A stretch of 7,860 bases of DNA from SVKR01 sp963649145 (GTDB lineage: Bacteria; Bacillota; Clostridia; Oscillospirales; Oscillospiraceae), in assembly GCA_963649145.1 (NCBI GenBank), contig CAVJGI010000098.1, positions 1 to 7,860 on the forward strand, given 5' to 3'. A program made the translations under genes and the position numbers. A model generated the notes under the pieces. That model was not told the origin of the DNA and searched no databases. It worked only from the letters and a program-made list of their open reading frames with translations. This document shows positions 1-5,631 of the stretch, piece by piece (the stretch's first letter is position 1; each line of letters begins with the position of its first letter).

Positions 1-11
1 CGGAAGCTTAC

Positions 12-74
12 AACCCTCCAGTCACGGCTGCGCCGTGACAGCCTCCCTTGCACAGGGAGGCCTTTAAATTTTGC
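12..74. repeat. Double-hairpin intergenic repeat, left copy
   Basis: Two adjacent hairpins are visible: an 8-bp perfect stem GTCACGGC/GCCGTGAC with loop TGC at 21-39, and a 7-bp stem GCCTCCC/GGGAGGC with a 7-base loop at 41-61, followed by CTTTAAATTTT. The reverse complement of about 35-74 matches the start of the element near 7787-7860, so the family occurs at least twice here in opposite orientation. Dispersed elements with this look are common between genes in Oscillospiraceae genomes (recollection, not checked). It lies downstream of spoVAE and could end or stabilise that transcript, but there is no clean T-run on the minus strand. Confidence 0.65.
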
Positions 75-99
75 GACTTCGGCGCGATGAAGCGTTCAA

Positions 100-465
100 T
101 TACTTCTCCTTCGGCTTAAAAATCAGCGCGGCGAGGTAGCCGAAGACCAGTGCGGCGCAGATCCCGGCGGCAGAGGAGGTGAAGCCTCCGGTGAACGCGC
201 CGAGGATGCCGCGCTCGGCGACCGCCTCGCGGACGCCCTTCGCGAGCGTATTGCCGAAGCCCGTGAGCGGCACGCTCGCGCCCGCGCCGGCAAAGTCCAG
301 CAGCGGCTGGTAAACGCCCAGCGCGCCGAGGACGACGCCCGCGACAACGTAGCTCGTCAGGATGCGCGCCGGGGTCAGCGCGGTCTTGTCGATGAGCAGC
401 TGGCCGACGGCGCAGAGCGCGCCGCCGACGAGGAAGCACTTCAGATAAGGCAGCAGAAACGCCAT
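100..465 (-). CDS. spoVAE: Stage V sporulation protein AE (SpoVAEb type)
   Basis: Small integral membrane protein of the SpoVA complex, which moves dipicolinic acid (DPA) into the forespore and releases it at germination; it acts in the inner spore membrane. The 121 residues match the roughly 116-residue SpoVAEb family nearly end to end, with the hallmark segments VGQLLIDK (about 20-27), LTPARIL (30-36), the polar/glycine stretch DFAGAGASVPLTGFGN (57-72) and a C-terminal hydrophobic segment ending ALIFKPK. Three hydrophobic stretches fit membrane helices. The ATG lies 3 bases after the spoVAD stop, and a strong Shine-Dalgarno GGAGGTGA (474-481) sits inside the end of spoVAD, 8 bases before the start, so the two are co-translated. 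Expression in the forespore (sigma-G) is known for the family but no promoter is needed here, as spoVAD is upstream. Confidence 0.95.
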   Translation of the reverse strand: MAFLLPYLKCFLVGGALCAVGQLLIDKTALTPARILTSYVVAGVVLGALGVYQPLLDFAGAGASVPLTGFGNTLAKGVREAVAERGILGAFTGGFTSSAAGICAALVFGYLAALIFKPKEK

Positions 466-468
466 TTT

Positions 469-1482
469 TCAGTTCACCTCCGCTTCGAGCGCCACGGCGT
501 GGCAGATGCCGGGGATGCTCTCCCCCTGCAAGGTGCTGACGGCGGAGAGCAGCGCCCCCGTCGGCGCGAAAAGCACGCGCCGCCAGAGCCCGTCCTCCAT
601 GCAGCGCAGGATATGCGCCGCAAAGACGCTCGCGCTGCACCCGCAGCCGCTCCCGCCGGCGTGGACATCCTGCTCCGCGGCGTTATAGAGCAGCATGCCG
701 CAGTCCGTGAACACCCTGCCGAAGCGCAGCCCCTCCCCCGCCGCGATCTCGCGCAGCAGGGCGTGTCCCACCGCGCCGAGGTCGCCGGTGATGACCGCGT
801 CGTAGTCGTCCGGGCTTCGCCCCGTGTCGGCGAAGTGCGCCGCCAGCGTATCGAGCGCCGCGGGCGCCATCGCCGCGCCCATGTTGGCGGCGTCCGTGAC
901 CCCGGCGTCCACGATGCGCCCGGTCGTGACGTGGGTGATGCGCACGCGCCCGCCCGTCGGCGCGAGCAGCGCCGCCCCCGCCGCCGTTGCGGTCCACTGC
1001 GCCGTCGGCGCGCGCTGGCTGCCGTATTCCAGCGGCGTGCGGAACTGGCGCTCGGCGGAGCAGAAGTGGGAACAGGTCGCGGCGCAGACGCGCTCCGCCC
1101 CGCCGTCCACGAGCAGCGCGCCGAGCCCCAGCGCCTCCCCCATCGTCGAGCACGCGCCGTAGAGCCCCAGATAGGGCACGCCCGCGTCCCGCAGGGCGAA
1201 GGCGGAGCCGGTACACTGGCTCTGGAGGTCGCCGGAGAGCAGCCAGCGCAGGCTGTCCGGCGCCCAGCCGCCCTTTTCGCAGGCGAGCGCCACGCACTGG
1301 CGCAGCATCTCGCTCTCCGCGCTCTCCCAGCTCTTTTTGCCGAAATAGGAATCCTCGCTCACGCGGTCGAAGCGCGCGCCGAGCGGTCCCTCGCCCTCCT
1401 TGCGCCCGACGACGGACGCGGCGCAGACCACGCCCACCCGCCGCTCCGGTGCAGCCGTCTGTTTTCCGAGATAGATCGCCAT
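469..1482 (-). CDS. spoVAD: Stage V sporulation protein AD (DPA-binding SpoVA subunit)
   Basis: Soluble, membrane-associated subunit of the SpoVA channel. The family has a thiolase/ketoacyl-synthase-like fold and binds DPA. Seen here: the N-terminal GKQT motif, GPLGxxFD, the GACST segment with the thiolase-position cysteine (about residue 111), AERQFRxPxEYGSQ, MGxAMAPAA, RSPDDYD, the glycine-rich GGSGCGCSA near residue 277 and ESIPGICHAV at the end. From the ATG at 1482 the product is 337 residues, against about 338 in Bacillus, and begins MAIYLGKQT like the family. A longer start at 1494 adds four residues but has AAAGG directly against the ATG; for the 1482 start the same AAAGGA lies about 11 bases upstream, so I prefer 1482. 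SpoVAC, normally just upstream, is absent from the window; spoIIID takes that place. Confidence 0.95.
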   Translation of the reverse strand: MAIYLGKQTAAPERRVGVVCAASVVGRKEGEGPLGARFDRVSEDSYFGKKSWESAESEMLRQCVALACEKGGWAPDSLRWLLSGDLQSQCTGSAFALRDAGVPYLGLYGACSTMGEALGLGALLVDGGAERVCAATCSHFCSAERQFRTPLEYGSQRAPTAQWTATAAGAALLAPTGGRVRITHVTTGRIVDAGVTDAANMGAAMAPAALDTLAAHFADTGRSPDDYDAVITGDLGAVGHALLREIAAGEGLRFGRVFTDCGMLLYNAAEQDVHAGGSGCGCSASVFAAHILRCMEDGLWRRVLFAPTGALLSAVSTLQGESIPGICHAVALEAEVN

Positions 1483-1568
1483 GCTCTCAGCCATCCTTTG
1501 CGTTTTCCGGTAGTTTTTCCCGAAACGCGAAAAAAATGCGCGGCGTGAGCGAGTTCTCTTATAAATGC

Positions 1569-1611
1569 TTTTCGACCGGGGGAACGGCGAAGCCGTTCCC
1601 CCGGTCGAAAA
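1569..1611. terminator. 20-bp perfect hairpin between spoIIID and spoVAD
   Basis: Positions 1569-1588 and 1592-1611 are exact reverse complements with a 3-base loop (GAA on plus, TTC on minus). It begins 3 bases after the spoIIID stop codon, a typical place for a terminator or transcript-end stabiliser. It lacks the usual U-tract after the stem: on either strand the stem ends in CGAAAA and is followed by mixed sequence. The U-run lies on the 5' side instead, so a canonical intrinsic terminator is not certain. It would separate spoIIID (mother cell) from spoVAD (forespore), which need different timing. Confidence 0.5.
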
Positions 1612-1613
1612 CC

Positions 1614-1862
1614 CTATTTCCCCTTGTATTTCACGCGCGTCGCCTCGCCGCCGCGGAGGTGGCGCTCGGCCTTGTTGCGGTCGAGCACGGCGCGGACCTT
1701 CAGATAAAGGTCGCGGTCCGACTTCTCCAGCCGCTCCGTGATGTCCTTGTGAACGCTGGACTTGCTGATGCCGAACTGCTTCGCCGCGGCGCGGACGGTG
1801 GCGTTATGCTCTATGATGTACTCGGCCAGATGCGCTGCCCGCTCCGTAATGTCCGGTTTCAA
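1614..1862 (-). CDS. spoIIID: Mother-cell sporulation regulator SpoIIID
   Basis: Sequence-specific DNA-binding protein that activates and represses sigma-E genes and helps switch on sigma-K in the mother cell. The 82-residue product matches SpoIIID: ITERAAHLAEYIIEHNATVR, a helix-turn-helix at about 22-44 (AAKQFGISKSSVHKDITERL), and the basic C-terminal segment HLRGGEATRVKYK (68-80) that makes the second DNA contact in the family. The start is TTG at 1862: GGAG lies 10 bases upstream, there is no alternative in-frame start with a ribosome site, and the resulting N-terminus aligns with the family. It is slightly shorter at the C-terminus than the 93-residue Bacillus protein. It is followed by the 1569-1611 hairpin. 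There is no clear terminator between the upstream lipoprotein gene and this gene, so some read-through is possible. Confidence 0.96.
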   Translation of the reverse strand: MKPDITERAAHLAEYIIEHNATVRAAAKQFGISKSSVHKDITERLEKSDRDLYLKVRAVLDRNKAERHLRGGEATRVKYKGK

Positions 1863-1944
1863 AGCTGCACCACTCCAAATAAAAGATTACAAGGAATCTA
1901 TATGCGGAGGGTGCGGGAAAAAGAAGCGAGGGCAGCAAGGCCAA

Positions 1945-1972
1945 GTTGTATCAAAAACGCCTACCTATGTTC
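1945..1972 (-). promoter_or_regulatory. Possible sigma-E promoter of spoIIID
   Basis: On the minus strand GAACATA (1966-1972) and GATACAAC (1945-1952) are separated by 13 bases and resemble the sigma-E -35 (KMATATT, 5 of 7) and -10 (CATACAHT, 6 of 8) elements. spoIIID is a known sigma-E gene. The site overlaps the last codon of the lipoprotein gene by two or three bases and leaves a leader of about 75 bases. This is a by-eye match only and the spacing is a little short. Confidence 0.3.
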
Positions 1973-2693
1973 ACTCGATCTTTGCGCCATTTTTTGCTCT
2001 GACTATCGTCACCCCTTCAACCTGAATCTCAACATAGACATCAACATCAGAATACCCTTCCTTCTCGACCTTTGCTTTTATTGTTTGCGAAGAAGAAGCA
2101 GCTGTTGGTGCCAAATAGTCCGCCCCCCAGAAAACATCCTCGTATGATACAAATGTGCAGTTTTCGATTATGTATATCGCCCCGTTTTCATATTTTCCTC
2201 TAACTTGATATCCCTCAAACCCCACTTCTGAAATCGCCGATGCCAGCTTTGTGCAAAACTGTTCCTTGTAGTCAGCTTCTTTCATCTCAAGTTCAGGGAG
2301 CAACGTTACGAGCTGCTTCTGGTCGTCTGTAAGTGCCTCATATTTAGCTCTTGCATTTTTTATGCCGTTATTGTTACGAGGGTTTTTCGCTAAATGCCGG
2401 ATCAGCTCGTCAACAGCAGACGCCGCTGATTTATCTGTCTCTGTATGCTCTTGGCATTTTTTCTCCGTCGCTGCTTTTCCTTTTTCACAGCCTTCGACTG
2501 GGCACAGATGGTCCCGACAGAAAGAACGCCCATCCTCGGCCCTGTTTTGACAGTGATCATAAGCACACGCATGAAGCGCACAGTATCGCGCTCCATTTTC
2601 CGCCTTTTCGCGGCATTCCGGAACATCACATTTCTTTCCGCACCCACACAGAAGAGCGCAGAAGGCAAGACACAGAATCAGTTTCTTTTTCAT
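1971..2693 (-). CDS. Putative lipoprotein with three CCCH zinc-knuckle repeats
   Basis: I do not recognise a named family. The 240 residues begin with a lipoprotein signal peptide: MKKK, a hydrophobic core, and a lipobox-like LCGC with Cys18 as the likely lipidated residue. Residues 22-83 form three tandem 21-residue units with identical spacing C-x4-C-x10-C-x2-H (22/27/38/41, 43/48/59/62, 64/69/80/83), which should each bind one metal ion, probably zinc. Residues about 90-150 are helical, with an ARAKYEALTDDQKQLV segment like short helical modules of surface proteins. The remainder (about 150-240) is probably alpha/beta and unassigned. The ATG has AGAGGA 8 bases upstream and starts 28 bases after the stop of the TPR gene, so the two likely share a transcript. 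The gene is visibly more AT-rich than spoIIID and spoVAD. It should act on the outer face of the membrane; a role in metal sensing or protein binding is inference. Confidence 0.8.
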   Translation of the reverse strand: MKKKLILCLAFCALLCGCGKKCDVPECREKAENGARYCALHACAYDHCQNRAEDGRSFCRDHLCPVEGCEKGKAATEKKCQEHTETDKSAASAVDELIRHLAKNPRNNNGIKNARAKYEALTDDQKQLVTLLPELEMKEADYKEQFCTKLASAISEVGFEGYQVRGKYENGAIYIIENCTFVSYEDVFWGADYLAPTAASSSQTIKAKVEKEGYSDVDVYVEIQVEGVTIVRAKNGAKIE

Positions 2694-2721
2694 ATATAGA
2701 TTCCTCTGTTATTTCTTGTTT

Positions 2722-4152
2722 TCACCACGACCGGGTTTTTTCGTAAATATAATTACTTGTGTAGACATAATCGAAATACACATTATCCGATCTATCGGTG
2801 TAAGAATAGTCGATCTTCACTTTTCCGCCAATGAAGGAAAAAGTCGTATTATCATCGAGTTTGACAGATGAGTATAGGTTTTCAACGTCCTTAAAGATGG
2901 AAATCTGCATCTTTTTAGTTTTAAGATACTGGCTCGAAATAGAATAGTTAGTATAAACAGTAATCGCTGTGTTGCCAGTAAGTCTGACATAACCGTTTCC
3001 GATGATACAGCGGATTTGAAGATTTTGATTCCACGCTGTGCCAGTCCACCCATCCCACAGGCCATAGCTTTTAGAAACCTGCCGAACCTGATATTTACTA
3101 CCCTCGGTCGCTTCCCATTCGCCGCATAGCTGAACAAAGCTGTCATATTTTTTCAGGGTGTTCAGTCGCTCCGAAACGCTGACATCGCCAAGTGAAAAGT
3201 CAACAGGCAATTTTTCATAATTTTCTTTGGCTCTGTTTAATTCACCCTTGAAATAATAATCCTCAGCGGTGGTAAACAGCACGCAATTCTCCGTGTACGA
3301 AAGCAAATCCTCCGCATCCAGATAATCCGCAGCTGCGCGGAAAAGGTTCTTGGCCACCGCGTAGTCTCCCGCTTTCAGCCGCTCCTCCCCTCTCAAATAG
3401 CTGGCTTCTTTTAACCTTTCCCTGCTGTCAAACACGCCTGCCGCCGCGGTAAAGTCAGAAACCGCAGTTCCATAATCCCCCTGTGTCATAGCATAACGTC
3501 CGTGTGCATAGGAGGCTCGATGGCTGTCTTCGCTAGACTTCTCAATCAGCGAATACACTTCTGCCGCATCGAGAAATTCATCGCTTTCCATTAAGCTCTC
3601 CGCGCATTCCCTGATTCTATCTATGCTGTCCTCGTAGTCAATAACAACCGAAAAAAGCCCCGCCGCTTCTTTGAATTTCCCGCTATTCTTCAAAAAGTCG
3701 GCGCATCGAAACGTCCCCGCTTTGCCTTCTTCATAATCCAAAAGCGCTTGAAATACTTCGATTGCTTCATCAATGCATCCATTATCAACAAGGACATTTC
3801 CATACGCGCCCTCCGCCTTGATGACCCAGCTGCCAGCATCCAAATAGTCCTCGGCTGACTGAAATTCAGCCCTTGCCTCTCGAAACAGATTTTGCTCAAA
3901 CGCTTCGCGTCCCATTTCATAGTGAAGCGCTTTCTCGGACACGACAGCCCATTCTTCAGAGTTTTTATAGTCGCCAAGCGCAGAAAACACATGAATAGCA
4001 TCGGCATATTGGTTTTCTTCAAAGCATCTGATTCCTCTTTGGTAGCGAATTTCAGGATAGATCAGCCCGACAAAAAGCAAAACCAACACCAACAAAGCAG
4101 CGCCGCCAACCAGAAAAAGTGCAAGTTTTTTCCCCGTTTTTTCCCTTTTCAT
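2722..4152 (-). CDS. Membrane-anchored TPR-repeat protein, function unknown
   Basis: Unrecognised 476-residue protein. A basic N-terminus (MKREKTGKK) precedes one transmembrane segment at about 10-31, so the bulk should lie outside the membrane. Residues about 37-316 hold seven or eight degenerate TPR-like units of roughly 31-36 residues, with the recurring pattern Y-x-x-G/A ... G-D/Q-Y-x-x-A-x-x-x-F-x-A-x-x-D-Y-x-D-S/A. This forms a helical solenoid typical of peptide or protein binding. Residues about 342-476 form a different, aromatic- and beta-rich domain that begins GEWEATEG and is rich in Tyr, Thr and Ser; its start resembles lipocalin-like beta barrels, but this is a guess. The ATG is preceded by GGGAGG with a 6-base spacer and by a perfect-consensus promoter at 4191-4219. 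It is the first gene of a probable operon with the zinc-knuckle lipoprotein. No catalytic motif is visible. Confidence 0.85.
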   Translation of the reverse strand: MKREKTGKKLALFLVGGAALLVLVLLFVGLIYPEIRYQRGIRCFEENQYADAIHVFSALGDYKNSEEWAVVSEKALHYEMGREAFEQNLFREARAEFQSAEDYLDAGSWVIKAEGAYGNVLVDNGCIDEAIEVFQALLDYEEGKAGTFRCADFLKNSGKFKEAAGLFSVVIDYEDSIDRIRECAESLMESDEFLDAAEVYSLIEKSSEDSHRASYAHGRYAMTQGDYGTAVSDFTAAAGVFDSRERLKEASYLRGEERLKAGDYAVAKNLFRAAADYLDAEDLLSYTENCVLFTTAEDYYFKGELNRAKENYEKLPVDFSLGDVSVSERLNTLKKYDSFVQLCGEWEATEGSKYQVRQVSKSYGLWDGWTGTAWNQNLQIRCIIGNGYVRLTGNTAITVYTNYSISSQYLKTKKMQISIFKDVENLYSSVKLDDNTTFSFIGGKVKIDYSYTDRSDNVYFDYVYTSNYIYEKTRSW

Positions 4153-4190
4153 ACATTTCCTCCCTTATCACGCAAATAATGTCACTGGGC

Positions 4191-4219
4191 ATTATATCAT
4201 TTCCCTTTCAAAATGTCAA
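4191..4219 (-). promoter_or_regulatory. Consensus sigma-A promoter of the TPR/lipoprotein operon
   Basis: On the minus strand the -35 is TTGACA (4214-4219) and the -10 is TATAAT (4191-4196), with a 17-base spacer: a full match to the housekeeping consensus. Transcription would start near 4184, about 30 bases before the ATG at 4152, with the GGGAGG ribosome site (4159-4164) in the leader. A promoter this strong normally needs a repressor to be conditional, which fits the divergent XRE gene and the dyad touching the -35 on its upstream side. Confidence 0.85.
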
Positions 4220-4248
4220 TTAAATTATACATGCATTGATAATTTAAT
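4219..4248. promoter_or_regulatory. 30-bp dyad, candidate operator in the divergent promoter region
   Basis: ATTAAATTAT (4219-4228) and ATAATTTAAT (4239-4248) are exact inverted repeats. The palindrome ATGCAT (4231-4236) shares the same centre, so 13 of 15 positions per half match. It abuts the -35 of the TPR promoter, overlapping it by one base, and lies just upstream of the XRE gene. XRE regulators usually bind such dyads next to their own gene. Binding by this regulator is inference; an AT-rich UP element is an alternative reading. Confidence 0.6.
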
Positions 4249-4264
4249 ATCCTAATTTGAGAAT

Positions 4265-4270
4265 TATACT
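4265..4270 (+). promoter_or_regulatory. Possible -10 element of the XRE gene
   Basis: TATACT matches the sigma-A -10 at 5 of 6 positions and would start transcription near 4277, upstream of the AGAGGTGA ribosome site and the ATG at 4288. A good -35 at 17 bases is missing (ATTTAA at 4242-4247); TTGATA at 4236-4241 is 23 bases away. A weak promoter activated or repressed at the dyad would fit. Confidence 0.35.
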
Positions 4271-4287
4271 TGCGTAGAGGTGAGAGG

Positions 4288-4575
4288 ATGATTTGTGATA
4301 TGATCAAGGCGCTTCGGGAGGAAGCCGGTCTTTCGCAGGCGCAGTTGGCTAAGAAGCTGTCAGTAACGCGCTCTTCTGTGAACGCTTGGGAAATGGGCAT
4401 CTCCATTCCAACGACACAATATGTGGTGGAACTTTCGCAGCTTTTCCACGTTTCGTCGGACTATCTCCTTGGGTTAGACAACAAAGAGGCTATCTATATT
4501 GACTCTCTATCCCATGAGGAAAAACAGATCCTGTATTCTTTATACTTCTATTTTTCGGAGAAGAACATGAAATAA
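4288..4575 (+). CDS. XRE-family helix-turn-helix transcriptional regulator
   Basis: 95-residue DNA-binding protein of the Cro/C1 type. The HTH domain spans about residues 6-61: IKALREEAGLSQAQLAKKLSVTRSSVNAWEMG, with the recognition helix near TRSSVNAWE (27-35), followed by the usual PTTQYVVELSQLFHVSSDYLLGL. The short tail (about 65-95) is acidic then aromatic and may serve dimerisation; no sensor domain is present. I chose ATG 4288, preceded by AGAGGTGA, over TTG 4270, because the TTG overlaps the likely -10 element and would lie outside the transcript. The gene is divergent from the TPR/lipoprotein operon and ends at a shared terminator facing spo0A. It is the most likely local regulator of that operon and of itself. 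Composition is AT-rich like the neighbouring module, unlike spo0A. Confidence 0.92.
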   Translation: MICDMIKALREEAGLSQAQLAKKLSVTRSSVNAWEMGISIPTTQYVVELSQLFHVSSDYLLGLDNKEAIYIDSLSHEEKQILYSLYFYFSEKNMK

Positions 4576-4581
4576 AATAGA

Positions 4582-4616
4582 CCCCGCCACAGCAAATCGC
4601 CGCGGCGGGGAATTTT
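4582..4616. terminator. Bidirectional terminator between the XRE gene and spo0A
   Basis: CCCCGCC (4582-4588) pairs with GGCGGGG (4604-4610). On the plus strand the stem is followed by AATTTTTT, a good intrinsic terminator for the XRE gene ending at 4575. On the minus strand the stem starts 7 bases after the spo0A stop and is followed by TCTATTTTATTT, a weaker but usable U-rich tail. Confidence 0.85.
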
Positions 4617-4617
4617 T

Positions 4618-5388
4618 TCACTTCACATACGACTTCCGTCTCAGGGACAGGCAGTCGGCTATCATGGCGATGAACTCGCTGTTGGTGGGCTTGCCTTTGA
4701 TGTTGCTTACGGTGTAGCCGAAGAATTTTTGCAGCGTTTCGAGGTCGCCGCGGTCCCATGCTACCTCGATGGCGTGGCGGATAGCGCGCTCTACGCGGCT
4801 AGGTGTGGTGCCGAACTTTTTCGCCACGGTCGGGTAGAGCACCTTCGTGACGGCGTTGATGATGTCCATGTCGTTGATCGTGAGGATGATCGCCTCGCGC
4901 AGATACTGGTAGCCCTTGATGTGGGCGGGCACGCCGATCTCGTGGATGATGTCCGTCACGGTCGCCTCCAGATCCGCCTCCTGCCGCGTGGCGGCGACGG
5001 GCTCGCGCAGTGCCGGGGCTGCGACGCTCTGGCGGATGCGCTCGGCGAGGGACGCGGTATCGCAGGGCTTGGGGATGAAATAATAAGCGCCGAGCGACGC
5101 GCTCTCTGAGATCATCTTCTCGTTATAAAACGCGGACACGACGAGCGTCACGGGGCTCAGTCCCGCCGCGCCGATACGCCGCAGGAGCTCCATGCCGTCG
5201 AGCTTCGGCAGCACGAGGTCCATCAGCAGCACGTCGGGCCGGTACTGGGTCAGCAGCGCGAGCGCTTCCGCACCGTCCGCCGCGGACGCGACGACCTCCA
5301 TGTCGCCCTCCGCCTCCAGCGTTTTCTTCAGCAGCATGCGGAAATCCTCGTTCGGGTCCGCGATGAGCAGCTTGATTTTCGTTTCCAT
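4618..5388 (-). CDS. spo0A: Sporulation response regulator Spo0A
   Basis: Master regulator of entry into sporulation: a receiver domain phosphorylated by kinases or a phosphorelay, and a C-terminal DNA-binding domain that recognises 0A boxes. The receiver covers about 1-120 with phosphoacceptor Asp57 (LLMDLVLP), switch residue Ser85 (VVSAF) and Lys107 (FIPKP). A linker at about 121-138 precedes the Spo0A C-terminal domain with the near-invariant segments DIIHEIGVPAHIKGYQYLREA (147-167), TKVLYPTVAKKFGTTPSRVERAIRHAIEVAW (181-211) and KPTNSEFIAMIAD (233-245). At 256 residues it is of normal length. The second residue of the usual acidic pair is Pro12 (ADPNED), with acidic residues at 14 and 15. 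The ATG has GGAGG with a 7-base spacer. spoIVB, the usual upstream neighbour in Bacillota, is absent; the gene is divergent from a lipid-type operon. Confidence 0.98.
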   Translation of the reverse strand: METKIKLLIADPNEDFRMLLKKTLEAEGDMEVVASAADGAEALALLTQYRPDVLLMDLVLPKLDGMELLRRIGAAGLSPVTLVVSAFYNEKMISESASLGAYYFIPKPCDTASLAERIRQSVAAPALREPVAATRQEADLEATVTDIIHEIGVPAHIKGYQYLREAIILTINDMDIINAVTKVLYPTVAKKFGTTPSRVERAIRHAIEVAWDRGDLETLQKFFGYTVSNIKGKPTNSEFIAMIADCLSLRRKSYVK

Positions 5389-5463
5389 AACCTATCCTCC
5401 GGTAAAAATAAATTCCTTTTTCGGAAGCTTATTTTTCTCGTAAAACCCCGTCAAATTGTGTTT

Positions 5464-5492
5464 AATTTACCACAAAACGTGGCGGATTTCAA
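5464..5492 (-). promoter_or_regulatory. Probable vegetative promoter of spo0A
   Basis: On the minus strand TTGAAA (5487-5492) and TAAATT (5464-5469) are separated by 17 bases, a reasonable sigma-A match. The start would be near 5457 with a leader of about 70 bases. I found no convincing sigma-H promoter (AGGAWWW / GAATW) in the region, although sigma-H control is known for spo0A in Bacillus. Confidence 0.5.
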
Positions 5493-5555
5493 TATTTCAA
5501 GCCCTTGAAAATATCGAGCATTTGTTGACATAATCAAGTCCCAGCTGTCCTACAT

Positions 5556-5562
5556 TTCGACA
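5556..5562 (+). promoter_or_regulatory. 0A box 1 (Spo0A-binding site)
   Basis: TTCGACA is an exact match to the 0A-box core (TGTCGAA on the other strand). It lies about 100 bases upstream of the probable spo0A transcription start and about 160 upstream of that of the divergent operon. Confidence 0.65.
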
Positions 5563-5578
5563 AGACACCGCCGTCTCG

Positions 5579-5627
5579 CCGCCCCGCCCTTGCCGCTTCG
5601 ACAAGGTTCGCGCGGCGGACGGGGCGG
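5579..5627. other. GC-rich hairpin enclosing a 0A box
   Basis: CCGCCCCG (5579-5586) pairs with CGGGGCGG (5620-5627), and inside it GCCGC (5592-5596) pairs with GCGGC (5612-5616), leaving a 15-base loop that begins with the 0A box at 5597. A short T-run (TTTT) follows a few bases downstream on the plus strand. A second inverted repeat lies at 5638-5645/5662-5669. Apart from these, the promoters and the 0A boxes, I see no gene in 5389-5777; a 63-codon minus-strand frame there has no family signature and overlaps the sites. Confidence 0.45.
5597..5603 (+). promoter_or_regulatory. 0A box 2 (Spo0A-binding site)
   Basis: Second exact TTCGACA, 41 bases from box 1 in the same orientation, close to four helical turns, so both would face the same side of the DNA. 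It sits at the start of the loop of the surrounding GC-rich hairpin. Confidence 0.65.
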
Positions 5628-5631
5628 GCTT

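Noticed and set aside
499..1548. 349-codon plus-strand frame over spoVAD
   Set aside because: Arg/Ala-rich antisense shadow of spoVAD with no recognisable domain.
2351..2746. Plus-strand frames opposite the lipoprotein gene
   Set aside because: The minus strand has a clean signal peptide and a threefold Cys/His repeat; the opposite frames show nothing.
1863..4617. Search for direct repeats or integrase marking the ends of the AT-rich module
   Set aside because: No flanking direct repeats, integrase, transposase or tRNA gene could be seen, so the block is not called a mobile element.
5422..5431. CGGAAGCTTA also present at 1-10
   Set aside because: A single 10-base match with no extension on either side; too short to call a repeat or attachment site.
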